Source of the DNA: Fructilactobacillus lindneri DSM 20690 = JCM 11027
GTDB taxonomy: Bacteria > Bacillota > Bacilli > Lactobacillales > Lactobacillaceae
Direction of reading: 5' to 3'
Assembly (NCBI RefSeq): GCF_002907375.1
Contig: NZ_MIYK01000001.1
Location: 62,001 to 126,000 of the forward strand
DNA length: 64,000 nt
Position numbers and translations under genes: made by a program. The notes under the pieces are model-generated. The model had not been told where the DNA came from, did no database searches, and saw only the letters and a list, made by a program, of their open reading frames with translations. Shown here piece after piece: positions 56,361 through 64,000 of this stretch. Within the stretch, counting starts at the first letter, position 1; each line of letters begins with the position of its first letter.

Positions 56361-57329
56361 ATGGATTTGAGTTTATGGGAAAACTTTACGTCTTTAAAAG
56401 AAAAATTAACTGAAACTGAAATTATCATGGATAATCAGATTAAGGTTAATATTCCTGAATTTAATGACGGAATCAAGAATTTGATTGATGGTAATGGCAA
56501 AATGCTTCGTTCAGCTTTACTCTTATTGGCTGCTAATTTAGGCACTAAACCAGATATTGATCAGCAATATGAAAAAGCAGCTGCTTCTATTGAAATTATT
56601 CATCTAGCTTCTTTAGTTCATGATGATGTAATTGATGAATCAGATCTGCGGCGTGGAAAAGAAACATTAAATTTTAACTTTGGGATTCATAATGCCGTTT
56701 ATTTAGGTGATTATCTATTCACACAGTATTTTGAACTCTTATTAAAATATGCACCAAATTTTGAAAATTTAAAATATAATGTAAAGGTAATGGAAGATCT
56801 TTTAGCAGGAGAACTAAATCAAAGTGTTGAGCGTTATGATGTAAATCGAACTGAAAATCAGTATTTTAAAGCAATTAAGGGAAAAACAGCCGAATTATTT
56901 AGAATTAGCATGGGTGAGGGTGCTATTTTAAGTGGTGGCGTTCAACATCAGATTGCTTTGCTTGAAAAGATTGGTCTGCAGATTGGAATGGCCTTTCAAA
57001 TTAGAGATGATTTACGTGATTTTGAACCAGATGTTGAAACGAGTAAACCAACTCTAAATGATGTGCAGAGTGGTATTTATACGTTGCCTGTTATTCATGC
57101 CTTGACGACTAGTTACGAAGAAGAATTAGAGATACTATTAAAAAAAGATCAGCTGAATTCAGCTGATCTAGAAAAAGTTATTAACATAATTGAGAAAAGC
57201 GGTGGAATTGATTATGCTCGAAAAGTTTTACAAAATTTCTTAGATGAAGCATTTTCTTTATTACGTGAGATACCTGATTCCAGTGAAAGAACAGAACTGG
57301 AAAAAGTCATCCATCAGCTTTTTAGTTAA
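56361..57329 (+). CDS. Polyprenyl diphosphate synthase (trans-isoprenyl, quinone side chain)
   Basis: The 322-residue protein has both aspartate-rich motifs: DDVIDESDLRRGK (first) and DDLRDFE (second), with GKMLRSALLLL and GKTAELF. Such enzymes make hepta- or octaprenyl diphosphate for menaquinone. In lactobacilli the homologue is often beside cytochrome bd genes, as here. Chain length cannot be read. The stop codon abuts the convergent cydC stop with zero spacing. A perfect palindrome inside it (57147-57168) acts as a terminator for the opposite strand. I see no terminator of its own before cydC. Confidence 0.9.
   Translation: MDLSLWENFTSLKEKLTETEIIMDNQIKVNIPEFNDGIKNLIDGNGKMLRSALLLLAANLGTKPDIDQQYEKAAASIEIIHLASLVHDDVIDESDLRRGKETLNFNFGIHNAVYLGDYLFTQYFELLLKYAPNFENLKYNVKVMEDLLAGELNQSVERYDVNRTENQYFKAIKGKTAELFRISMGEGAILSGGVQHQIALLEKIGLQIGMAFQIRDDLRDFEPDVETSKPTLNDVQSGIYTLPVIHALTTSYEEELEILLKKDQLNSADLEKVINIIEKSGGIDYARKVLQNFLDEAFSLLREIPDSSERTELEKVIHQLFS
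57140..57168 (-). terminator. Terminator of the ndh-cydABDC operon, antisense inside the polyprenyl synthase gene
   Basis: A perfect 22-bp palindrome (57147-57168) with arms GATCAGCTGAA/TTCAGCTGATC is followed, on the minus strand, by seven T (57146-57140). On the + strand no T run follows (CTAGAAAAAG), so it is oriented for cydC transcripts. Confidence 0.8.
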
Positions 57330-59084
57330 TTATTTTTTGAACGGTAATCCTTGATCCATGGCAGTTAACTGTCTGAATCGAGGATTATTTTTATACAATG
57401 AGCTAGGATTTCCTGCCATTTTAATAACACCATCTTCTAAAAAAATAATTTGATTCATAGTATCTAATCCTTGAAGATGATGGGTTACCCAAATTACTGT
57501 TTTATTTTTTAATACCTGTTCCAATGTTTTAATTAAATCATTTTCAGTAATTGGATCTAATCCAACGGTTGGTTCATCTAATAATACGATTGGATTGTCC
57601 TGCAATAAAATTCGTGCAAGTGCTAATCGTTGACGCTGTCCGCCAGAAAAACGAACTCCATTTTCTGAAACATCAGTATAAATCCCATTTGGTAATGAAT
57701 TAACAAAATTTTTCATACCTACATCTGCTAACGCTTGTTCAACTTGGGTATCAGTTGCATTTTCATTTCCAATTCGAACATTATTTAGTACCGAAGTTTT
57801 AAACAAAAATGGTTTTTGATCAAGAACACTGAACCAATTCGAGCGATTATTCTGCAAAGCGGCGACATCAACAGTTTCATTGATAGTTACTTCTCCATTT
57901 GTGGGAGTTAAAGCACCTAACAATAATTGTAGTAAAGTTGTTTTACCAACTCCAGAGGGACCAATGATAGCAGTTTTTTGTCCTTTTAAAACTTTTAGAG
58001 AAACATTTTTTAATAAATCAAGTGAATCTCCTTGATAATGAAAAGTAACGTTTTTCATTTCAATGTTTTTAAATTCACTTGGACTTAAATCAGTTTGAGG
58101 TACATTGGGTTCAGTTGTATCATCATCAGAAAGTTGATTAAGACGAATAACTGAATCACGATACATTGGCCATTCTTCCATAGCTTGTGAAACAGGGGCA
58201 AAGGCGTCGACTAAGGGGAAGACTCCCAATACGAATGCAGCTACATAGTCAGCCAGTCGAGCCGAAGAAGTAAGGGCAAAATTTGTCCAAATAAGAGTTC
58301 CAACTACCATTATTCCGAAAATTAACTTGATAACAAAATCACGATTCCATTCAAAACGATGAGTTTTAAAAGTTGATGCTGATAATTTAGTATCATTTTT
58401 AGTGGTTTGTTGTAAGAAACCTTTCTTTCGACCGGAAATCATCCAATCGCCAATTCCTAATGTTGCGTCAGTCAGATTATTGTAAGAATCGTGTAGTAAT
58501 GTTTTTTGATATTCTAGACTAGCACCACGAACTGCCACCGATATTAAAGGAATCACTAAAAGAATTAATGAAAAAGTAAATAACATGAATAAAGCATAAA
58601 CCCAACTTACAATTCCCAAAATGATAATTAGGATAATTCCGGTTAAGTAGGCCACGATTAATGGGAAAATAGTTCTTAAATACAAATTTTCTAAGTGATC
58701 AATGTCATCTGCTAAAACACTTAATAAATCACCAGTTTTAAATTTTTGATCTAAAAACATGGCTTGTTTTTCAAGCGTTTCATATAGTCGTTTACGGAGG
58801 TTAGAAGTGACTTTTAAAACCCAGTTATGACTATTAATTCGTTCCAAGTACTTAAAAACTGGTCGAAAGATTCCAAAACCTTCAGTGATGATAACGGGTA
58901 CAAAGACTAACAAAATATTATATGGTCTTTGAGCCGAACGGCTAATCAAATATCCCGCTGTAAACATCAGTCCGATTGAACAAATAAAAGTTATAACACC
59001 TAAGAAAAATACTAATGCTAATAAGCCCTTGTATTTTTTTAAATAAGGTTTAATCCAAGAGTCATTTTTAAAGATTTTTTTCAT
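57330..59084 (-). CDS. cydC: Thiol reductant ABC exporter subunit CydC
   Basis: CydDC exports cysteine and glutathione and is needed to assemble cytochrome bd. From ATG 59084 (behind GAGGTGAA) the protein is 584 residues; it overlaps cydD by 17 nt. There are about six membrane spans in the first 310 residues, with SIGLMFTAGYLISRSA and KYLERINSHNWVLK typical of CydC. The ATPase domain has Walker A GPSGVGKTTL, signature FSGGQRQRLALARI and Walker B IVLLDEPTVGLD. It is the last gene of the operon. Confidence 0.92.
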   Translation of the reverse strand: MKKIFKNDSWIKPYLKKYKGLLALVFFLGVITFICSIGLMFTAGYLISRSAQRPYNILLVFVPVIITEGFGIFRPVFKYLERINSHNWVLKVTSNLRKRLYETLEKQAMFLDQKFKTGDLLSVLADDIDHLENLYLRTIFPLIVAYLTGIILIIILGIVSWVYALFMLFTFSLILLVIPLISVAVRGASLEYQKTLLHDSYNNLTDATLGIGDWMISGRKKGFLQQTTKNDTKLSASTFKTHRFEWNRDFVIKLIFGIMVVGTLIWTNFALTSSARLADYVAAFVLGVFPLVDAFAPVSQAMEEWPMYRDSVIRLNQLSDDDTTEPNVPQTDLSPSEFKNIEMKNVTFHYQGDSLDLLKNVSLKVLKGQKTAIIGPSGVGKTTLLQLLLGALTPTNGEVTINETVDVAALQNNRSNWFSVLDQKPFLFKTSVLNNVRIGNENATDTQVEQALADVGMKNFVNSLPNGIYTDVSENGVRFSGGQRQRLALARILLQDNPIVLLDEPTVGLDPITENDLIKTLEQVLKNKTVIWVTHHLQGLDTMNQIIFLEDGVIKMAGNPSSLYKNNPRFRQLTAMDQGLPFKK

Positions 59085-60813
59085 GGATTTCACCTCGAAT
59101 CTCATTGATTAAATCTCGATAAACACCATTTTGTTGTAACAAATTAGTTGGATTACCTTGTTCAACTAATTTACCATTTTCCATTACTAAGACGTAATCC
59201 ATATCATTCATCCAATGTAATCGATGCGTAGCAAAAATGACAAGATGATTTTTAAATAAAGGCAGCATTGTCTGCTTTAGCTCATATTCTGTTTCAATGT
59301 CCAAATGGGCAGTTGGTTCATCTAGCAAAAGAATATTACGTTTTTGATCTAATAAAGCACGTGCCAGTGCAATTCGTTGGGCTTGACCACCTGAAATGCC
59401 ACGACCGCCTTCACCAATTTTGGTGTCTAATCCAGCTTTTAATTCTGTTAAAAAATTAGTTAACCCAGCTTTTTCAGCAGCAGTTTTGATTGCTGCTATT
59501 GATGCATCTGGTTTATAAAAAGCAATATTTTCTGCAATGCTTCCACTAAAAATGTAGGGATCTTGGGGGATATAACTAATATGTTGCTGCCACTCTGCTT
59601 GAGCTAAACTATCAACTTTTTGATTACCAACTGTAAATGGTAATTCTTTAGCATTGGTTGGTTGTAGCCAGCCGCCAATTAAATTTAATAAAGTTGATTT
59701 TCCGGATCCAGAGCGACCGACAATTCCAACCTTAGTATATCCGTGAATCTTAAAATTAATGTCAGATAAAGTGGGTTCTTTTTCGTAATCAAAGTCTAAA
59801 TGATTAGCAGCTAAAGAACTATTTGCAGTCCATCCAGCAAAGTTTTTTAAAGTAACTTTAGCATGAGGGGAGGGAACTGCAAGGATTTCATTAATGTTAA
59901 CTAATGCATTTTTGCCATCTAAAGTTGCATGATAATCATTACCGTAATCTCTAACTGGTAAGAAATAATCTGGACATAAAATTAAAATTGCTAAAGCAGG
60001 AAATAATAAAATATGTCCGTTAATTAAATTGATTCCTAAAAAGAGGGCCACAATTGCAATTGAAACAGTGGTATAAAAATCAAGTGCAAACGTGGATAAG
60101 AGAGCAACTTTTAAGACGCTCATGGTACTTTTACGATAGTTTTCACTGACTTTATAGATATTATTACTATATTTTTTACTTAAACCAAATAATTTTAATG
60201 TTTTTAAACCGCGCATTGAATCCACAAAATTATTAGACATGTTTGTAAATCCTTCATATTGGGCATTTGATTTTGCAGCTGCAGCTTTCCCCAAAATGAT
60301 CATAAATAAAATAATAATGGGAAACATGAGCAATAAGATAAAGGCAGAAAGCTTATCCAAGAAAAAAACTGCGATTAAAAGTACCCAAGGAATTATTGCC
60401 ATATTAACGGTTTTAATTATGATTAAATTTAAATAGTTATCAATTTTGTTAATGCCTTCCAGTGCCAATGTTATCAAATGACCAGAACCTAGGTTGCTAA
60501 CAATAGTAGGACCAAGCTCAAATTCTTTTATCAAAAGTTTTTGTTTGAGAGTTCCGCTTGCTTTAGAAGCAAATTGATCAGTTAACTGGGCTTCGATTCG
60601 TGTAACTAAATAACGAATTGCAAAAAATACAAAAAAGAACAGCATTGGAGTAAATAATGCTGTTACTTTTTTGAGTTTCCAAGTTAGCACAACCGCTAAT
60701 GATAAGAATACGGCTTCAAAGATAATCGCTAGTCCTTGAATAATTGCTAAAAAAGAAAGTTTTACAATTAAATTTTTGACACCGGGAATTGACATAAGTT
60801 GTTTATCAAACAT
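59068..60813 (-). CDS. cydD: Thiol reductant ABC exporter subunit CydD
   Basis: From ATG 60813 (GGAG upstream) the protein is 581 residues. It has an N-terminal six-helix membrane domain (about 15-300) and an ATPase domain with Walker A GRSGSGKSTLL, signature ISGGQAQRIALARALL and Walker B NILLLDEPTAHLD. It pairs with CydC as a heterodimer. It starts 20 nt after cydB and overlaps cydC, so the subunits are translationally coupled. Confidence 0.92.
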   Translation of the reverse strand: MFDKQLMSIPGVKNLIVKLSFLAIIQGLAIIFEAVFLSLAVVLTWKLKKVTALFTPMLFFFVFFAIRYLVTRIEAQLTDQFASKASGTLKQKLLIKEFELGPTIVSNLGSGHLITLALEGINKIDNYLNLIIIKTVNMAIIPWVLLIAVFFLDKLSAFILLLMFPIIILFMIILGKAAAAKSNAQYEGFTNMSNNFVDSMRGLKTLKLFGLSKKYSNNIYKVSENYRKSTMSVLKVALLSTFALDFYTTVSIAIVALFLGINLINGHILLFPALAILILCPDYFLPVRDYGNDYHATLDGKNALVNINEILAVPSPHAKVTLKNFAGWTANSSLAANHLDFDYEKEPTLSDINFKIHGYTKVGIVGRSGSGKSTLLNLIGGWLQPTNAKELPFTVGNQKVDSLAQAEWQQHISYIPQDPYIFSGSIAENIAFYKPDASIAAIKTAAEKAGLTNFLTELKAGLDTKIGEGGRGISGGQAQRIALARALLDQKRNILLLDEPTAHLDIETEYELKQTMLPLFKNHLVIFATHRLHWMNDMDYVLVMENGKLVEQGNPTNLLQQNGVYRDLINEIRGEIHEKNL

Positions 60814-60833
60814 GCAATTCTCCAATCATATTT

Positions 60834-61868
60834 TTAATAACTTTCGTCTTGTTTTTCCATTTTCTCATATTCTTGCAAAGAAATTCTGCCAGACAAGTAA
60901 ATATAACTCCAAATAAAGTAAGCCAACATGATAGGTAAAAGAATTACCAAGGCAATTGTCATTGCTGTTAATGTGTATGGAGTTGAAGATGCTTGAGTAA
61001 TTAAAATTGAATGAGCAGGATTTTCAGCAATTAGAACATATGGAAATAGTCCTACAAAAACTAACATTACGATAAATACAAGACTTAACGAACTAGCAAA
61101 GTAAGCTTGCCATTCATGATCTTTAGCACTTGCTATTTGTCCCCAAACAGTCATTGCTACAATTAAAACTAATAAAATTAAAGTACTGTATAAATGACGT
61201 TCAAAAAAATTAGTTTGGAAATAAAGCGCAACGACAAGGAGTACTTCAACAGGGTAAGCAGCCCAGTATAGATTATCAGCTAATCGTTCTGATTTGTATT
61301 CAATCAAACCAGTAGTATGCAAGGAAATGTAGTGTAATCCTTGATATAAACAAATTGCAGTTAAAGCAATTCCACCTAATAATGATAGGGGATTGATTAC
61401 ATTCCAGAAACTAGCAAAAATGTTACCTTGACTATCCATTGGAACTGGTTGAATCATATCCATGAACAAAATTCCGAATAAGAAAGGTAAGAATAAACTA
61501 CCAAAGAAATTTGCCCACATCCAGCGATTCTTTCCTTGTTTTGTTTCTGCGTTTTCTGAAAATTCAAAAGAGACTCCTCGAAAAATCAAAGCAATTAAAA
61601 TCAGGAACAAAACAATATAAAAACCAGAAAACAAACTAGCGTACCACAAAGGGATTGATGCAAACATTGCTCCACCAGCTGTAACTAAGAAAACTTCGTT
61701 ACCATTCCAGTGGGCACCAATTGTTCTTAAAACCAACCCACGTTCAGTATCGTTATAACATAAAAATCTAGTTGCCATTCCAACCCCGAAATCTGCACCA
61801 TCAAGGATTAAGAATAATGCGAACAGTAAACCGATAACGCTATACCACAATAATTGTAAGATACTCAT
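60834..61868 (-). CDS. cydB: Cytochrome bd ubiquinol/menaquinol oxidase subunit II
   Basis: CydB is the second structural subunit of cytochrome bd, which reduces oxygen to water. The 344-residue protein has about nine hydrophobic segments; the start LLWYSVIGLLFALFLILDGADFGVG (abridged) and the segment WNGNEVFLVTAGGAMFASIP are typical of CydB. The ATG overlaps the cydA stop by one base. Confidence 0.94.
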   Translation of the reverse strand: MSILQLLWYSVIGLLFALFLILDGADFGVGMATRFLCYNDTERGLVLRTIGAHWNGNEVFLVTAGGAMFASIPLWYASLFSGFYIVLFLILIALIFRGVSFEFSENAETKQGKNRWMWANFFGSLFLPFLFGILFMDMIQPVPMDSQGNIFASFWNVINPLSLLGGIALTAICLYQGLHYISLHTTGLIEYKSERLADNLYWAAYPVEVLLVVALYFQTNFFERHLYSTLILLVLIVAMTVWGQIASAKDHEWQAYFASSLSLVFIVMLVFVGLFPYVLIAENPAHSILITQASSTPYTLTAMTIALVILLPIMLAYFIWSYIYLSGRISLQEYEKMEKQDESY

Positions 61869-63304
61869 TATTTAAAGGCCTCCTTTGAAAATGGGTCTTC
61901 AAGGTCATAATTATCATTATCACCGACTGCTTTAGGTCCTTTATTAAGAATCTTTAAGGAATACATAATCATAAAAGCTGCCAATGTTGCAAAAACAACG
62001 AAGTAAATGATGTTGGTAAATAATACTTCACCAGCTGATGTACTAGGTGAAACTGCAGCAGCTGTAGGATATAGACCATAAACAACCCAAGGCTGACGAC
62101 CCAATTCTGTAATTAACCAACCACAAGAATTAATAATCCAAGGTCCGATAGTTGCAATGGAAAGTAAGAAAGTTAACCATTTTTGTTTCATAATCGTATC
62201 TTTTTTCTTTCTTGAGAACCATAGTCCTAAGATTGCTAGTAATCCTAAGGCACCAGCCCCACCAGCCATAATTCTAAATGAATAGAAAAGTGTGTTGGTG
62301 GCGACATAGTAGTTCATATGCTTTCCAAACTTCTTATCATATTTCTTGTGTAATTCTGCATTGACAGAATCCATTCCTTTAACACTACCAGATAGCTTGT
62401 GATAACTAAGAATATCCAATAAATAAGGAATTTCAATCTTACCATAACCACGTTTGGTCTTGTTGTCTGAAATTTGAACAACTGTCCATGGTGCAGGACT
62501 TTTTACGTTTTGATAAATACCTTCATCAGCTGCGAATTTCATTGGTTGATCATGTTGTAAATATACCATCTGTGAATCACCGGATAAGAAACTACCGCCA
62601 CAACTCAATAATCCGATGATTAAACCGAGACGCATTGATTTTCGGAAAAATTCAGGTGATTTTTTCCGGAAAAGCATAATTGCTGAGAGTCCAGCGACAA
62701 TGAAGGAACCAGTTACAAAAGCTCCAAAAATAACGTGGGGGAATTCGTACCAAAGTTGTTTATTAGCAACAATAGCACTAAAACTAGTCATAACGGCATG
62801 ACCGGTTTTTTTATTGATAGCATAACCTACTGGATGCTGCATGAAACTATTAGCAGCCAAGATCCATAAGGCCGAAAGTACGGAACCAATGAAAACCAAC
62901 CAAATCATTAAGGCGTGCCAAACTGGTTTCATTTTATCCCAGGTGAACATCCAGATTCCTAAGAAAGTTGATTCCAAGAAAAAGGCAAGTAGAGCTTCGA
63001 TTGCCAGCGGAGCACCAAAAATATCACCCATAAATCGAGAATAGTTAGACCAGTTCATTCCGAACTGAAATTCTTGAATTAATCCAGTTACAACACCGAC
63101 GGCAAAACTGAGTAAAAAGATTTTTCCCCAGAATTTAGTCATTGATTTGTAGATTTGTTTTTTTGTTATTACATAAGCGGTTTCCATAATGGCTACCATT
63201 AAACCCATCCCAATTGAAGTAGGAACAAAGAAAAAGTGGAAAATAGTAGTCATGGCAAACTGGAACCGCGCTAGTGATAACACACTAAGTCCTAAATTAA
63301 ACAT
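61868..63304 (-). CDS. cydA: Cytochrome bd oxidase subunit I
   Basis: CydA holds the hemes b558, b595 and d and oxidises quinol. The 478-residue protein has about nine membrane spans. The early ARFQFAMTTIFHFFFVPTSIG carries the conserved His, EFQFGMNWSNYSRFMGDIFG and EALLAFFLESTFLGIW are conserved, and the quinol loop is of the short type. It starts 29 nt after ndh, so ndh-cydABDC is probably one operon. The organism would need external or self-made heme; no heme genes are in the window. Confidence 0.95.
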   Translation of the reverse strand: MFNLGLSVLSLARFQFAMTTIFHFFFVPTSIGMGLMVAIMETAYVITKKQIYKSMTKFWGKIFLLSFAVGVVTGLIQEFQFGMNWSNYSRFMGDIFGAPLAIEALLAFFLESTFLGIWMFTWDKMKPVWHALMIWLVFIGSVLSALWILAANSFMQHPVGYAINKKTGHAVMTSFSAIVANKQLWYEFPHVIFGAFVTGSFIVAGLSAIMLFRKKSPEFFRKSMRLGLIIGLLSCGGSFLSGDSQMVYLQHDQPMKFAADEGIYQNVKSPAPWTVVQISDNKTKRGYGKIEIPYLLDILSYHKLSGSVKGMDSVNAELHKKYDKKFGKHMNYYVATNTLFYSFRIMAGGAGALGLLAILGLWFSRKKKDTIMKQKWLTFLLSIATIGPWIINSCGWLITELGRQPWVVYGLYPTAAAVSPSTSAGEVLFTNIIYFVVFATLAAFMIMYSLKILNKGPKAVGDNDNYDLEDPFSKEAFK

Positions 63305-63333
63305 ATTATCATACTTCTTTCATTATAATATTA

Positions 63334-63999
63334 TTAACGTTGTAAGGCGGCTTTGAGACCAGAAAGTTCAAAAGCTGACCGTTTGAAAATCAAGTTTTTA
63401 ATTGTGGGAACAAGAATACCTGTTAGTTTGATAGGAAATCCTAGCAAATCATAAGCAATTCCAGTAGTAGGTCCTAATGAACAAACTGTTCCCAAACTTC
63501 TGTATGTGAATGGAACTGGCTTGCTATGGGTTAATTTAGCTTTTAGATTTGCAACGGCAATATTAGCTTCTTGAATTGCAATTTGTCCCGTTGGTGGGTA
63601 AAACCGGCCAGTTGATTGATCTTTAACAGCGGCTACATCACCAATAATGTACTCATTAGCGTTAGTAGGTGACGTCATGTCATCATTAACCGCAACTCGA
63701 TCACGATGTTCTGGATATCCAGATTTTTCAATAACATGACTACCGCTAACCCCAGCAGTCCAGAAAACTGTTCTAGCAGGAAGATTATGATTATTGTCGC
63801 CATAAATTACACCAGTATCAGAAACTGATTTAACGTTTTGTCCAAGAATAAACTTAACTCCATGTTTTTCTAAGTAACGTTGTGCATAGGCACGCTGTTT
63901 TTCATCAAACATTGACAACAAATTAGGACCAATACAAGTTAATTGGAAGTCTGCCTTATCAAATCCATATTTGCGAGCCCATTTAGGAATTTGATGGAC
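63334..63999 (-). CDS. ndh: Type II NADH dehydrogenase (NDH-2), C-terminal part, truncated by window
   Basis: The frame is open on the minus strand to the right edge, giving about 221 residues. NDH-2 moves electrons from NADH to quinone without pumping protons. Visible are the segment HGVKFILGQNVKSV, then TVFWTAGVSG, the FAD-binding NEYIIGDVAAVKD, the quinone-site-like PPTGQIAIQEANIAVANL and a C-terminal amphipathic stretch GFPIKLTGILVPTIKNLIFK that would sit on the membrane. Directly upstream of cydA, it forms the entry to a short NADH-menaquinol-oxygen chain. Confidence 0.9.
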   Translation of the reverse strand, partial: VHQIPKWARKYGFDKADFQLTCIGPNLLSMFDEKQRAYAQRYLEKHGVKFILGQNVKSVSDTGVIYGDNNHNLPARTVFWTAGVSGSHVIEKSGYPEHRDRVAVNDDMTSPTNANEYIIGDVAAVKDQSTGRFYPPTGQIAIQEANIAVANLKAKLTHSKPVPFTYRSLGTVCSLGPTTGIAYDLLGFPIKLTGILVPTIKNLIFKRSAFELSGLKAALQR

Positions 64000-64000
64000 T

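Overview
The window is a low-GC Firmicute chromosome segment, almost certainly from a member of the Lactobacillaceae. The evidence is the block order secA-prfB, hprK-lgt-gpsA-galU, uvrB-uvrA, rapZ-yvcK-whiA, clpP, gap/pgk/tpiA/eno, secG-rnr-smpB and cdaA-cdaR-glmM. The tmRNA tag AKNNNNSYALAA, a CtsR box at clpP and an Asn T-box before asnS fit as well. The genus cannot be fixed by eye. Very AT-rich third positions and intergenic regions, a 6-phosphogluconolactonase and a ROK fructokinase beside pgi would suit a heterofermentative, fructose-using lineage, but that is inference. I see no prophage, insertion sequence, CRISPR array or rRNA operon; this is mostly housekeeping DNA with a few accessory insertions. 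Layout: 1-3.2 kb holds the secA 3' end, the programmed-frameshift gene prfB, a MinJ-like PDZ membrane protein and a YvlD-like protein. 3.2-8.1 kb holds HPr kinase, lipoprotein processing, glycerophospholipid and UDP-glucose synthesis and thioredoxin reductase. 8.1-13.1 kb holds uvrBA. 13.1-16.7 kb holds rapZ-yvcK-whiA facing clpP. 16.8-21.8 kb holds tRNA-Arg(CCG) and lower glycolysis, with no cggR and with terminators after gap, pgk and eno. 21.9-23.2 kb holds a cell-wall-anchored surface protein whose sorting signal is interrupted by an in-frame TGA. 23.2-29.1 kb holds secG, rnr, smpB, ung, pta, tsaE and a GNAT gene. 29.1-32.2 kb holds two nucleases, murB and a DUF1361 membrane protein. 32.3-35.3 kb holds cdaA-cdaR-glmM. 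35.3-38.1 kb is the most accessory stretch: an AT-rich gap, an L,D-transpeptidase-like protein, a YefM/YoeB toxin-antitoxin pair and an orphan LacI regulator. 38.3-43.7 kb holds glmS, two small unknown genes, a lactonase, a small HAAS-like protein and T-box/asnS. 43.8-51.1 kb holds an MFS exporter, sortase A, pepQ, NADH oxidase with a Rex box, an esterase-like hydrolase and an M20 peptidase. 51.2-56.2 kb holds ssrA, a HAD phosphatase, a degenerate RlmI-like methyltransferase and fructokinase-pgi. 56.3-64 kb holds a polyprenyl diphosphate synthase facing a putative respiratory operon, ndh-cydA-cydB-cydD-cydC. Links between genes: sortase A (45.3 kb) would anchor proteins like the one at 21.9 kb. 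cdaA-cdaR-glmM and glmS join c-di-AMP signalling to amino-sugar supply, with murB downstream in wall synthesis. ndh and cytochrome bd form a minimal aerobic chain that needs a quinone, whose side chain the convergent polyprenyl synthase could make. CcpA (cre), Rex and CtsR sites tie glycolysis, redox and protein quality control to global regulators. The main points for a second look are the TGA inside the sorting signal, a perfect terminator for the cyd operon buried antisense in the polyprenyl synthase gene, the methyltransferase that lost its active-site motifs, the atypical L,D-transpeptidase motif, and a 44-codon basic gene upstream of an unknown 104-codon gene.
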